Of a stretch of DNA of 64,000 nt, positions 18,561 through 26,992 are shown in pieces. Below the pieces are notes generated by a model. That model worked only from the letters and a program-made list of their open reading frames with translations, had not been told where the DNA came from and ran no database searches. Each line of letters begins with the position of its first letter. Position 1 is the first letter of the stretch. Position numbers and translations under genes: made by a program. The stretch is taken from the NCBI RefSeq assembly GCF_016028255.1, contig NZ_CP065707.1, positions 1,193,001 through 1,257,000 on the forward strand. The letters are read 5' to 3'. This stretch comes from Streptococcus oralis. GTDB taxonomy: Bacteria; Bacillota; Bacilli; Lactobacillales; Streptococcaceae.

Positions 18561-20585
18561 ATGAAGAAGATACTACTTGCAAGTACTGTCGTTCTTTCTA
18601 TGGCAGGATTTGCAAAGACATCTGTATATGCTGAAGAATCTCAGGTTACGAAAAAAACTCAGACTACAGATGTAGTCGAGAAAAAAGAGGAAGCTACTCC
18701 CAAGAAAGAAGTTCCTAAAGTCGAGGCGAAGAAAGAGCCAGCTGTAAAAGAGGAAAATTCTTCTAAAGATGACTCATCCAAAAAGAAAAAAAATGAGGAC
18801 GTTATCAAGGAAGGTTGGAGAAAAGAGCAAGGAAACTGGCGTTTTTATGAAAATAACCAGCCCGTCGTAAACTGGAAAAAAATTAGTGGCACTTGGCATT
18901 ACTTTGACAAAAACGGTATTATGCTCAGTAATACTATAATTGATGGTTACCTTATCCAAGGTAATGGCGCAATGGTAGAAAATGCTTGGGTAAAAATATC
19001 TGACAAGTGGTACTATGCCACAGCTTCAGGCAAGATTTCTCGCGACAAATGGGAAAAGATTGAAGGTGTCTGGTATTACTTTGATCAAGATGGTGTTATG
19101 CTTAGCCGTACTGTCTACAATGACTACCTCTTTCAAGGCAGTGGTGCCATGGCAGAAAATGATTGGGTGAAAATATCTGACAAGTGGTACTATGCAACAG
19201 CTTCAGGCAAGATTTCTCGCAACAAATGGGAAAAGATTGAAGGCAGCTGGTATTACTTTGATCAAGATGGTGTCATGCTTAGCCGTACCATCTATAATGA
19301 CTATCTTTTCCAAGGTAGTGGTGCCATGGCAGAAAATGATTGGGTGAAAATATCTGACAAGTGGTACTATGCCACAACTTCAGGCAAGATTTCTCGCAAC
19401 AAATGGGAAAAAATCAAAGGAACATGGTACTATTTTAATAGCGATGGTGTGATGGCAAGTAGCCAGTGGAAAAGTGACTACTATCTGAAAGATAGTGGCG
19501 CAATGGCGGAAAAAGAGTGGATTTTTGATAAATCCTACAATAGCTGGTTCTACTTGAAGTCAGGTGGTGCCTACGCTTCCCGCGAATGGGTTGGTTCATA
19601 CTACCTTAAATCTGGTGGCTATATGGCCAAAAATGAATGGATTTTTGACAAAGATTACGATGCTTGGTACTATCTAAAAGATGATGGTCGATATGTAACA
19701 GGTACTTTTACGATCAAAGGTAAAGAGTATTCCTTCCAGAATAATGGGAAGTGGATCTCAGAGGCAAAATATTACAAAGTAAAACCGATTACTGCTTATG
19801 TTTATAGCGCTTCTGGTGAAAGATTGAGTTATGTATCACAGGGAACCATAGTCTCGCTTGGAGATGCACAATCTAAAAAAGATAGTCAAATACCAGTCAA
19901 TATTTCTGGTTTATCCGGCTTCATGAATAAAAGTGATTTAGTAGCTATTGATAAAGATAGTGAATTTGTCCCTCATTATACAAGTGATGGCAAGTATTTT
20001 TACCATGAGTTATCACCTTATGTGAGTCTCCGTGTTGCGCCACATAGCTCAGCTATGACTATTGGTAAGAAATATTATTCAACTGATGGAATTCATTTTG
20101 ATGGCTTTACCATTGAAAATCCCTTCCTCTTTAGAAATTTGACTAAGCCAAGTAATTACAGCGCAGCTGAATTGGATAAAATTTATTCTTTGATGAATAT
20201 TCGGGATAGTCGCCTCGCTGGTAAGGGAGCTGTTTTTAAGGAAGCTGAGAAACGCTATGGTGTGAATGCTCTTTACTTAATGGCTCATAGTGCACTTGAG
20301 AGTGCTTGGGGACGGAGCCAGATTGCCAAGGATAAGAATAACTTCTTTGGAATTGCAGCTTATGATTCGAGCCCATATACCTCGGCCAAAAAATTTGATG
20401 ATGTGGATAAGGGGATCCTCGGCGCGGCTAAGTGGATTCGTGAGAACTACATTGACTATGGACGAGACCATCTTGGAAACAAGGCTTCTGGTATGAATGT
20501 ACGCTATGCTTCTGACCCATACTGGGGAGAGAAAATTGCCAGTATCATGATGACTATCAATAGCAAACTTGGTGGGAAAGACTAG
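18561..20585 (+). CDS. lytB: Choline-binding endo-beta-N-acetylglucosaminidase (LytB type)
   Basis: LytB cleaves the glycan between GlcNAc and MurNAc at the cell poles and lets daughter cells separate. The 674-residue protein has a signal peptide (residues 1-25, cut after Val-Tyr-Ala), a Lys/Glu-rich low-complexity linker (about 28-80), a run of aromatic choline-binding repeats (about 82-395; Trp-Tyr-Tyr and Gly-x-Met-Ala motifs), then an SH3-like and a GH73 catalytic part (about 400-674) with the probable catalytic E580 in Ala-Leu-Glu-Ser-Ala-Trp-Gly. The repeat region differs from the pneumococcal form I remember: it opens with the charged linker and holds three nearly identical 59-residue units. 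It follows pyrDB, as in S. pneumoniae. Confidence 0.94.
   Translation: MKKILLASTVVLSMAGFAKTSVYAEESQVTKKTQTTDVVEKKEEATPKKEVPKVEAKKEPAVKEENSSKDDSSKKKKNEDVIKEGWRKEQGNWRFYENNQPVVNWKKISGTWHYFDKNGIMLSNTIIDGYLIQGNGAMVENAWVKISDKWYYATASGKISRDKWEKIEGVWYYFDQDGVMLSRTVYNDYLFQGSGAMAENDWVKISDKWYYATASGKISRNKWEKIEGSWYYFDQDGVMLSRTIYNDYLFQGSGAMAENDWVKISDKWYYATTSGKISRNKWEKIKGTWYYFNSDGVMASSQWKSDYYLKDSGAMAEKEWIFDKSYNSWFYLKSGGAYASREWVGSYYLKSGGYMAKNEWIFDKDYDAWYYLKDDGRYVTGTFTIKGKEYSFQNNGKWISEAKYYKVKPITAYVYSASGERLSYVSQGTIVSLGDAQSKKDSQIPVNISGLSGFMNKSDLVAIDKDSEFVPHYTSDGKYFYHELSPYVSLRVAPHSSAMTIGKKYYSTDGIHFDGFTIENPFLFRNLTKPSNYSAAELDKIYSLMNIRDSRLAGKGAVFKEAEKRYGVNALYLMAHSALESAWGRSQIAKDKNNFFGIAAYDSSPYTSAKKFDDVDKGILGAAKWIRENYIDYGRDHLGNKASGMNVRYASDPYWGEKIASIMMTINSKLGGKD
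18957..19440 (+). repeat. Three tandem 177-bp repeats inside lytB
   Basis: The same block, beginning in the codons for Asp-Lys-Trp-Tyr-Tyr-Ala-Thr, recurs at 19001, 19178 and 19355, an exact 177-base period (59 codons). The second and third copies are almost identical in DNA, which points to recent unit duplication or gene conversion. Each unit encodes about three choline-binding motifs. Confidence 0.9.
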
Positions 20586-20595
20586 GGAAGAACAA

Positions 20596-20632
20596 AATCG
20601 GGAACCATGATAGATTGGTTGTCGATTTTTTG
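20596..20632 (+). terminator. Terminator after lytB
   Basis: AATCG (20596-20600) pairs with CGATT (20623-20627), with an inner ACCA/TGGT stem, followed by T residues. Confidence 0.65.
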
Positions 20633-20633
20633 T

Positions 20634-20639
20634 TATAAT
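20634..20639 (+). promoter_or_regulatory. Extended -10 promoter of the DUF2829-ASCH gene run
   Basis: TATAAT preceded by TGT lies directly after the lytB terminator and 30 bases before the DUF2829 gene. Confidence 0.6.
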
Positions 20640-20668
20640 AAAAAAAGTAGACAACAAAGGAGACACTC

Positions 20669-20905
20669 ATGACATTTGAAGAAATCCTGCCTGGATTAAA
20701 GGCTAAGAAAAAATATGTACGAACTGGTTGGGGAGGGGCTGAAAACTATGTCCAACTTTTTGACACCATCGAACAAAACGGAGTTGCACTTGAAGTGACG
20801 CCCTATTTTCTAATCAACGTGTCCGGAGAAGGGGAAGGTTTTTCCATGTGGAGTCCGACACCTTGTGATGTTTTGGCGACAGATTGGGTAGAAGTGCATG
20901 ACTAA
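20669..20905 (+). CDS. DUF2829 family protein (Tad2-like)
   Basis: A 78-residue protein with the DUF2829 layout: an opening Met-Thr-Phe-Glu-Glu-Ile-Leu helix, a basic turn and R18-T-G-W21 strand, and a C-terminal Met-Trp61-Ser-Pro segment leading to Asp67-Val-Leu-Ala-x-Asp-Trp73. DUF2829 is the domain of Tad2, a phage protein that sequesters the cyclic ADP-ribose isomer used as signal by Thoeris defence. Chromosomal members are common and their role is not settled, so the anti-defence function is only a possibility here. It overlaps the following SDR gene by eight bases. Confidence 0.8.
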   Translation: MTFEEILPGLKAKKKYVRTGWGGAENYVQLFDTIEQNGVALEVTPYFLINVSGEGEGFSMWSPTPCDVLATDWVEVHD

Positions 20906-21596
20906 ACGTGTATTGATCACGGGAGTGAGTTTAGGGATCGGTCTGGCTCAAGCTCGACTCTTTTTAGAGAATGGCTATCAAGTTTACGGTGTGGATCAAG
21001 TCGAAAAGCCAATCTTAGACGGTGATTTCCACTTTTTACAGAGAGATTTAACTCTTGATTTAGAGCCTGTTTTTGACTGGTGCCCTCAGGTGGATGTCTT
21101 GTGTAATACTGCAGGAGTTTTGGATGCTTATAAGCCCCTATTGGAACAATCAGCGCGGGAAATTCAAGAGATTTTTGAAATCAACTACATAACTCCTGTT
21201 GAGCTAACTCGACATTATTTGACAAAAATGCTAGAAAATAAAAAAGGAATTATTATCAATATGTGTTCGATTGCCTCAAGCCTAGCTGGCGGAGGTGGTC
21301 ATGCCTATACCTCGTCTAAGCACGCCTTGGCTGGCTTTACCAAGCAGTTGGCTCTAGACTATGCAGAGGCAGGTATTCAGGTCTTTGGTATCGCTCCAGG
21401 AGCTGTTAAGACAGCTATGACCGCCGCGGATTTTGAGCCAGGTGGGTTGGCAGACTGGGTGGCTAGTGAAACGCCCATCAAGCGCTGGATTGATCCAGAG
21501 GAAGTAGCAGAGCTTAGCTTTTTCTTAGCAAGTGGAAAAGCAAGCGCCATGCAAGGACAAATCATTACGATTGATGGTGGTTGGTCTTTGAAGTAG
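20898..21596 (+). CDS. Short-chain dehydrogenase/reductase (FabG-like, 3-oxoacyl-ACP reductase annotated)
   Basis: A 232-residue classical SDR. The cofactor loop reads Thr-Gly-Val-Ser-Leu-Gly-Ile-Gly at residues 8-15, slightly unlike the common TGASSGIG; an Asn-Thr-Ala-Gly motif follows near residue 71, the catalytic Ser in Met-Cys-Ser-Ile-Ala-Ser near 121, and Tyr-Thr-Ser-Ser-Lys near 137. It ends with the usual Ile-Asp-Gly-Gly-Trp. It is not in the fatty-acid synthesis cluster, so it is more likely a paralogue with another alcohol or ketone substrate. It overlaps the DUF2829 gene and precedes the NUDIX gene by ten bases. Confidence 0.9.
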   Translation: MTKRVLITGVSLGIGLAQARLFLENGYQVYGVDQVEKPILDGDFHFLQRDLTLDLEPVFDWCPQVDVLCNTAGVLDAYKPLLEQSAREIQEIFEINYITPVELTRHYLTKMLENKKGIIINMCSIASSLAGGGGHAYTSSKHALAGFTKQLALDYAEAGIQVFGIAPGAVKTAMTAADFEPGGLADWVASETPIKRWIDPEEVAELSFFLASGKASAMQGQIITIDGGWSLK

Positions 21597-21606
21597 GAGA
21601 AGTTGG

Positions 21607-22107
21607 ATGGAAATCAAAAATCACTTTGGAGTCTATGGCATTTGCTTTGAAAATGAGAAGCTTCTCTGCATTGAAAAAACGAGAGGCCCTTATCAACATC
21701 GTTATGATCTACCGGGTGGTAGTCAGCAACTTGGTGAAGGACTGACGAAAACTCTGATTAGAGAAGTTTTGGAAGAGACAGGATATAAGCTTAAGGGTTA
21801 CGCTAATCCTAGGATTTATGATGTGCTGGTTCAAGAAGATGGGCAAGACTTTGCAGTACATCATATCATGGCCTTTTATGATATAGTACTCGATTTTGAA
21901 CACTCTCAAAATTCAATTCCTCAGGAGGTTCTTGATGGAAGTAATGATTCAGCAAATGTACTTTGGTTGAATTTGGAAGAACTTACTACAGAAAATGCAT
22001 CGCCATTAGTTTTGAAGGTTAAGTCTGAATTACTAGGATTTCCAGAATTAGATATGACAAGCTATAGAAATTGGAAGGTGAGAGATGAAAAATTATTTAA
22101 TGAATGA
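21607..22107 (+). CDS. NUDIX hydrolase
   Basis: A 166-residue NUDIX protein. The box is complete: Gly-Gly-Ser-Gln-Gln-Leu-Gly-Glu, seven residues, then Arg-Glu-Val-Leu-Glu-Glu-Thr-Gly-Tyr (about residues 38-61), so metal-dependent hydrolysis of a nucleoside diphosphate linked to another group X is expected. Candidates are oxidised nucleotides, ADP-ribose or NAD derivatives; the substrate cannot be read from sequence. GGAGAA precedes the ATG. It overlaps the next gene by 23 bases. Confidence 0.92.
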   Translation: MEIKNHFGVYGICFENEKLLCIEKTRGPYQHRYDLPGGSQQLGEGLTKTLIREVLEETGYKLKGYANPRIYDVLVQEDGQDFAVHHIMAFYDIVLDFEHSQNSIPQEVLDGSNDSANVLWLNLEELTTENASPLVLKVKSELLGFPELDMTSYRNWKVRDEKLFNE

Positions 22108-22444
22108 AAGTATATTTCAGTATCCTGAATCATTTAAAAAAATGGTAGAACTCAATTTAGTTGATTTTGATATTTGGTATTTTTTAGATTCAGAATGGGC
22201 GCTATCTCTGTACAAGGGGTTGCAGGAAAGGTATCCAACAAGAAAGTTGATTCCATTCGCTAAAAGAGGAGATTGTGATGATACTGCTTGTTTTGAAATA
22301 GGAAAGAGCAATAGGGTTCAACTCATTCATGACTTTGCTGCAGAAGGCTGGGAGCAACGGGAAGAGTTTAATGACTTTTGGGAATGGGGAGAATATGCAG
22401 TCAACTGCATGATAGAATATAATAAAGATGATGGGATAGAGTAA
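22085..22444 (+). CDS. SMI1/KNR4 (SUKH)-like protein, possible immunity protein
   Basis: A 119-residue acidic, aromatic-rich protein. The central Leu-Ile-Pro-Phe-Ala-x-Arg-x-Asp-x-Asp-Asp-x-Ala-Cys-Phe-Glu stretch and the following His-Asp-Phe-Ala-x-x-Gly-Trp-Glu segment resemble SUKH superfamily proteins, many of which neutralise polymorphic toxins. No toxin gene is visible nearby, so it would be an orphan immunity gene if the assignment is right. The match is by pattern only. The start codon lies inside the NUDIX gene, with GGTGAGAG just upstream. Confidence 0.65.
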   Translation: MKNYLMNESIFQYPESFKKMVELNLVDFDIWYFLDSEWALSLYKGLQERYPTRKLIPFAKRGDCDDTACFEIGKSNRVQLIHDFAAEGWEQREEFNDFWEWGEYAVNCMIEYNKDDGIE

Positions 22445-22477
22445 AGGCTTATTGTAAGTATTAAAAGGAGTAGATAC

Positions 22478-23074
22478 ATGAATGTTAAAGAACTAATCGA
22501 AGAGGTTGAAAACGATGCTGAGTTAGTATCGTATTTAAACCTGGTCCCCAAAAAGAATAAAAAAACTCAGATGGATGCTATGCATGTTCTCAATCGCTTA
22601 AGTTATATCTTGTATCTGTCCGATAATACTGCTTTAGCTCAGTCAATGATTGATAAAATGGTTCAAGTTAACTTTGACGGTGATTATCGCTATTGGGAAC
22701 CTGTGCAAAATTCTGCTTTACTGGCTATTCTGATAGATGAAGAAAAATATCTAACACAAGTAAGAGATAGGATTCTCTATGCATTAAATTATAGTGATGA
22801 AGTGAGTGTATTTGGGAAAAGAAAGGTACACAAACGTTTTTTGACAGGTTTTAGATTAAACTCTCTTCAAACAGAGTTAGAGAAAGCCAAGGATGAAGTT
22901 TCGCAAATGAATAAAAGAATGGGAATCTTATTTCATTTATTGTATTTAAAAACTTTTTCCAATGAATTGGAAATCGATCGGGATTTAGTTAATAATGAGA
23001 TTCAAAGCATGATTTTAATTCTTCGTGACTATATTTTAATAAATGGATTTAAGCAACTCTATCCCTTTAAATAA
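22478..23074 (+). CDS. Hypothetical protein, helical
   Basis: I do not recognise this 198-residue protein. It is predicted to be mostly alpha-helical, with no signal peptide, membrane segment or cysteine. The first 90 residues contain Leu-Asn-Arg-Leu-Ser-Tyr-Ile-Leu-Tyr-Leu and Gly-Asp-Tyr-Arg-Tyr-Trp-Glu-Pro; a Lys/Glu-rich coiled stretch follows around residue 130. AAAGGAG precedes the ATG. It lies 33 bases after the SUKH-like gene and 24 before the ASCH gene, probably in the same transcript. Its base composition is AT-rich like the SUKH-like gene, which suggests that the two were acquired together. Confidence 0.75.
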   Translation: MNVKELIEEVENDAELVSYLNLVPKKNKKTQMDAMHVLNRLSYILYLSDNTALAQSMIDKMVQVNFDGDYRYWEPVQNSALLAILIDEEKYLTQVRDRILYALNYSDEVSVFGKRKVHKRFLTGFRLNSLQTELEKAKDEVSQMNKRMGILFHLLYLKTFSNELEIDRDLVNNEIQSMILILRDYILINGFKQLYPFK

Positions 23075-23098
23075 AAAAGTAAATGAAAAGGAGTACCC

Positions 23099-23539
23099 AT
23101 GACACCTCAAGAAATGTGGAAAGCATACAAGCAAATCAACCCCTCTATCGGCGATGAGATAGATGCCTGGGCTTTTGGAGTGGAAGCCGATCTCTTGGCA
23201 GATTTGGTTTTAAAAGGCGAAAAGACAGCAACCGCCTCAGCCTACGATCTCTACGCATTAGAAGGCGAATCTCTACCGCAAGAAGGGACATTTGACGTCA
23301 TTTTAGATAGTCAAAATCAGGCTGTCTGCATTGTCGAAATTACAAAGGTTTCCGTTCAGCCCTTTCATCAAGTTTCTGCTGACCATGCCTTTAAGGAAGG
23401 GGAAGGTGACAAATCCCTAGCCTATTGGCGTCAGGTTCATGAGGACTGTTTCGCTGACTGGCTGAGAGAGGCAGGACTAACTTTTACGCCTGACAGCAAG
23501 GTCGTTTTGGAAGAGTTTCGCAAGGTCTACCCTCTGTAG
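23099..23539 (+). CDS. ASCH domain protein
   Basis: A 146-residue ASCH protein, a PUA-like beta-barrel fold thought to bind or process RNA or modified nucleosides. The family segment Leu-Lys-Gly-Glu-Lys-Thr-Ala-Thr-Ala-Ser (about residues 38-47) and the later Ile-Val-Glu-Ile-Thr-Lys-Val and Glu-Gly-Glu-Gly-Asp-Lys-Ser-Leu-Ala-Tyr-Trp segments are present. GGAG precedes the ATG. Some relatives hydrolyse N4-acetylcytidine; whether this one does cannot be said. It ends the accessory gene run. Confidence 0.9.
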   Translation: MTPQEMWKAYKQINPSIGDEIDAWAFGVEADLLADLVLKGEKTATASAYDLYALEGESLPQEGTFDVILDSQNQAVCIVEITKVSVQPFHQVSADHAFKEGEGDKSLAYWRQVHEDCFADWLREAGLTFTPDSKVVLEEFRKVYPL

Positions 23540-23603
23540 ACAGATAGAAGGAAGAAAGTTTTGGAAATCGCCGCCCAATCCTTTTTTCTTAAGCAAAACA
23601 TGA

Positions 23604-23609
23604 TATAAT
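23604..23609 (+). promoter_or_regulatory. Extended -10 promoter of pepN
   Basis: TATAAT preceded by TGA, 52 bases before pepN. Confidence 0.6.
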
Positions 23610-23661
23610 AAGTTTGTTTGAAGAAGAGCAACAGCTCTTAAACTTAGAATAGGAGAAAACT

Positions 23662-26208
23662 ATGCAAGCAGTTGAACATTTTATTACGCAATTTGTTCCT
23701 GAACACTATGATTTATTTTTAGACTTGAGTCGTGAGACCAAGACGTTTTCTGGGAAGGTGACCATTACTGGTCAAGCACAGGGTGACCGTATTTCCCTTC
23801 ACCAAAAAGACTTGGAAATCGCTTCTGTAGAAGTTGCGGGTCAAGCTCGTCCGTTTACAGTTGACCATGACAATGAAGCCCTTCATATCGAATTGGCTGA
23901 GGCTGGTCAAGTTGAATTGATTATTGTTTTTTCAGGAAAAATTACAGACAACATGACAGGGATTTACCCTTCTTACTACACAGTTGATGGAGTGAAGAAG
24001 GAAGTCTTGTCTACTCAGTTCGAGAGCCATTTTGCGCGTGAAGCCTTCCCATGTGTGGACGAGCCTGAAGCCAAAGCAACTTTTGATCTTTCTCTACGTT
24101 TTGACCAAGCAGAAGGTGAATTGGCCTTGTCAAACATGCCAGAAATTGATGTTGAAAACCGTAAGGAAACGGGTATCTGGAAGTTTGAGACAACACCTCG
24201 CATGTCTTCTTACTTGTTAGCCTTTGGTGCTGGTGATTTACAGGGGGTAACAGCTAAAACTAAAAACGGTACCCTCGTAGGTGTCTACTCAACCAAAGCC
24301 CACCCACTATCTAACCTTGATTTCTCACTAGACATCGCCGTTCGCTCAATCGAGTTTTACGAAGATTACTACGGAGTTAAGTATCCAATTCCTCAATCTC
24401 TCCATATTGCCCTTCCTGATTTCTCAGCAGGTGCTATGGAAAACTGGGGTCTTGTCACTTACCGTGAAGTTTACTTGGTTGTGGATGAGAACTCAACCTT
24501 TGCTAGCCGCCAACAAGTTGCCCTTGTTATCGCTCACGAACTTGCCCATCAATGGTTTGGAAACCTTGTGACTATGAAATGGTGGGATGACCTTTGGCTC
24601 AATGAAAGCTTCGCTAACATGATGGAATACGTCTGTGTCGATGCCATCGAGCCAACTTGGAATATCTTTGAAGACTTCCAAACAGGTGGTGTGCCGGGAG
24701 CACTTAAACGTGATGCGACTGATGGCGTTCAGTCTGTCCACGTCGAAGTTAAACACCCAGATGAAATCAATACGCTCTTTGACGGAGCTATCGTCTATGC
24801 CAAAGGAAGTCGCCTCATGCACATGCTTCGTCGTTGGCTCGGCGATGCTGATTTTGCTAAAGGTTTGCATGCCTACTTTGAAAAACACCAATATGGAAAT
24901 ACCATTGGTCGTGACCTATGGAATGCCCTTGGACAAGCGTCTGGTCGTGATGTGGCAGCCTTCATGGATTCTTGGTTGGAGCAACCTGGTTATCCAGTTC
25001 TTACTGTTAAAGTTGAGAATGATGTCTTGAAGATTTCGCAAAAACAATTCTTTATCGGTGAGCACGAAGACAAGAATCGTCTCTGGGTTGTGCCACTCAA
25101 CAGCAACTGGAAAGGATTACCAGATACACTCGAAACTGAAAGTATTGAAATTCCTGGCTATGCAGCTCTTCTTGCTGAAAATGAAGGAGCTCTTCGTCTC
25201 AACACTGAAAATACTGCCCACTACATTACCGACTATCAAGGAGACTTGTTAGAAGCTGTTCTTGCTGAGCTAGAGACACTTGATAATACAAGCAAACTGC
25301 AAATCGTGCAAGAACGTCGTTTGCTTGCTGAGGCAGGTCACATTTCTTATGCTGACTTGCTACCTGTGCTTGATAAACTTGCTAAGGAAGAGTCTTACCT
25401 TGTGGTTTCAGCTGTTTCTCAAGTGATTTCTGCCCTTGAGCGCTTTATTGATGAAGGAACAGAAACTGAGAAATCCTTTAACCGTCTCGTTGCTAAATTG
25501 GCTCGTCATAACTATGACCGTCTTGGTTTTGAAGCTAAAGATGGTGAATCAGATGAAGATGAATTGGTTCGTCAGTTGACCATTTCCATGATGATTCGCT
25601 CCAATGATGCAGAAGCTAGTCAAGTCGCTAGCCAAATCTTTGCGACTCACAAGGAAAATCTTGCAGGACTTCCAGCAGCAATTCGCGCTCAAGTTCTCAT
25701 CAATGAAATGAAACACCATGAGACCAAGGATTTGGTGGCAACTTATCTGGACCTCTACACTCATGCGACGGATGCAGTCTTCAAACGTCAGTTGGCAGGG
25801 GCTCTTGCCTATAGTAAAGATACGGATAATATCCAAACCTTGATTAGTTCATGGAAAGATAAATTTGTGGTGAAACCACAAGACCTTTCTTCATGGTATC
25901 TCCAATTCCTAGGACACCAAGCTACCCAAGAAACTGTTTGGGTTTGGGCGCGTGAAAACTGGGACTGGATTAAGGCAGCCCTTGGTGGTGATATGAGCTT
26001 TGATAGCTTTGTCATCTTCCCATCGCATATCTTTAAAACAGATCAACGCTTGGCAGAGTACAAGGAATTCTTTGAACCACAACTCTCTGACCTTGCTCTT
26101 AGCCGTAATATCAAGATGGGAATCAAGGATATTGCAGCGCGTGTTGACTTGATTAAGCGTGAGAAAGCGGCAGTAGAAGCTGTTGTAGCCCAATATGCTA
26201 AAGCTTAA
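23662..26208 (+). CDS. pepN: Aminopeptidase N (lysyl aminopeptidase, M1 family)
   Basis: PepN removes N-terminal residues from peptides in the cytosol and feeds amino-acid supply. The 848-residue protein has the M1 layout: a beta-rich N domain, the catalytic domain with GAMEN (about residue 257) and the zinc site H292-E293-x-x-H296 with the distal Glu in Trp-Leu-Asn-Glu-Ser about 18 residues on, and a helical C-terminal domain. No signal peptide. It stands alone between its own promoter and a strong terminator, directly before ciaRH, the same order as in S. pneumoniae. Confidence 0.97.
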   Translation: MQAVEHFITQFVPEHYDLFLDLSRETKTFSGKVTITGQAQGDRISLHQKDLEIASVEVAGQARPFTVDHDNEALHIELAEAGQVELIIVFSGKITDNMTGIYPSYYTVDGVKKEVLSTQFESHFAREAFPCVDEPEAKATFDLSLRFDQAEGELALSNMPEIDVENRKETGIWKFETTPRMSSYLLAFGAGDLQGVTAKTKNGTLVGVYSTKAHPLSNLDFSLDIAVRSIEFYEDYYGVKYPIPQSLHIALPDFSAGAMENWGLVTYREVYLVVDENSTFASRQQVALVIAHELAHQWFGNLVTMKWWDDLWLNESFANMMEYVCVDAIEPTWNIFEDFQTGGVPGALKRDATDGVQSVHVEVKHPDEINTLFDGAIVYAKGSRLMHMLRRWLGDADFAKGLHAYFEKHQYGNTIGRDLWNALGQASGRDVAAFMDSWLEQPGYPVLTVKVENDVLKISQKQFFIGEHEDKNRLWVVPLNSNWKGLPDTLETESIEIPGYAALLAENEGALRLNTENTAHYITDYQGDLLEAVLAELETLDNTSKLQIVQERRLLAEAGHISYADLLPVLDKLAKEESYLVVSAVSQVISALERFIDEGTETEKSFNRLVAKLARHNYDRLGFEAKDGESDEDELVRQLTISMMIRSNDAEASQVASQIFATHKENLAGLPAAIRAQVLINEMKHHETKDLVATYLDLYTHATDAVFKRQLAGALAYSKDTDNIQTLISSWKDKFVVKPQDLSSWYLQFLGHQATQETVWVWARENWDWIKAALGGDMSFDSFVIFPSHIFKTDQRLAEYKEFFEPQLSDLALSRNIKMGIKDIAARVDLIKREKAAVEAVVAQYAKA

Positions 26209-26226
26209 TTCGTTCGAAATGTAAAT

Positions 26227-26276
26227 AAAAACTCAACTTTCTATCTGAAAACAAGAGAGAGTTGAGTTTTTTTTAA
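26227..26276 (+). terminator. Terminator after pepN
   Basis: AAAAACTCAAC (26227-26237) pairs with GTTGAGTTTTT (26261-26271), followed by further T. The end of the T run overlaps a TTTAAG hexamer upstream of ciaR. Confidence 0.85.
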
Positions 26277-26293
26277 GGCAATTTTGGTATAAT
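26272..26293 (+). promoter_or_regulatory. ciaRH promoter with a possible CiaR half-site
   Basis: TATAAT (26288-26293) preceded by TGG is an extended -10. A single TTTAAG hexamer lies just upstream (26272-26277); the second repeat of the CiaR consensus (TTTAAG-N5-TTTAAG) is degenerate here. CiaR autoregulation is known in pneumococcus. Confidence 0.5.
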
Positions 26294-26317
26294 AATCATA
26301 ACAAGGAGGAGTTTCTG

Positions 26318-26992
26318 ATGATAAAAATCTTATTAGTAGAAGATGACCTAGGTCTGTCAAACTCAGTATTTGACTTTTTAGATGATTTTGCTGATGTCAT
26401 GCAGGTCTTTGATGGTGAAGAAGGACTTTACGAAGCTGAGAGTGGCGTTTATGACTTGATTCTGCTTGACCTCATGTTGCCTGAAAAAAATGGCTTCCAA
26501 GTTTTGAAAGAATTGCGTGAAAAAGGAATTACAACCCCTGTCCTTATCATGACTGCTAAGGAAAGTTTGGATGACAAGGGACATGGTTTTGAGTTGGGAG
26601 CAGATGATTATCTGACCAAGCCTTTCTACCTTGAAGAACTCAAAATGCGGATCCAAGCCCTTCTCAAACGTTCAGGTAAGTTTAACGAAAATACCTTGAC
26701 CTATGGGGATATTGTCGTCAACCTTTCAACGAATGAAGTAAAAGTGGAAGATACTCCTGTGGAACTGCTTGGAAAAGAGTTTGAGTTATTGGTTTACTTC
26801 CTTCAAAATCAAAATGTCATTCTTCCCAAGACACAAATTTTTGACCGTCTATGGGGATTTGATAGCGATACGACTATTTCCGTTGTAGAAGTCTATGTCT
26901 CAAAAGTTCGTAAGAAATTGAAGGGGACAGCCTTTGCTGAGAATCTTCAAACCTTGCGTAGTGTCGGGTATATTTTAAAAGATGTTCAATAA
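26318..26992 (+). CDS. ciaR: Response regulator CiaR
   Basis: CiaR is the OmpR-type regulator that, in pneumococcus, controls competence, beta-lactam tolerance, stress genes and small csRNAs. The 224-residue protein has a receiver domain (1-115) with the acidic pocket near E8-D9-D10, phospho-acceptor D51 and the conserved Lys in Thr-Lys-Pro-Phe near residue 101, and a winged-helix DNA-binding domain (about 125-222). GGAGGA precedes the ATG. It overlaps ciaH by 11 bases. Confidence 0.97.
   Translation: MIKILLVEDDLGLSNSVFDFLDDFADVMQVFDGEEGLYEAESGVYDLILLDLMLPEKNGFQVLKELREKGITTPVLIMTAKESLDDKGHGFELGADDYLTKPFYLEELKMRIQALLKRSGKFNENTLTYGDIVVNLSTNEVKVEDTPVELLGKEFELLVYFLQNQNVILPKTQIFDRLWGFDSDTTISVVEVYVSKVRKKLKGTAFAENLQTLRSVGYILKDVQ

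Noticed and set aside
18957..19440. Regular repeats considered as a CRISPR array
   Set aside because: The units are 177 bases, contiguous, and encode choline-binding motifs in frame; there are no unique spacers.
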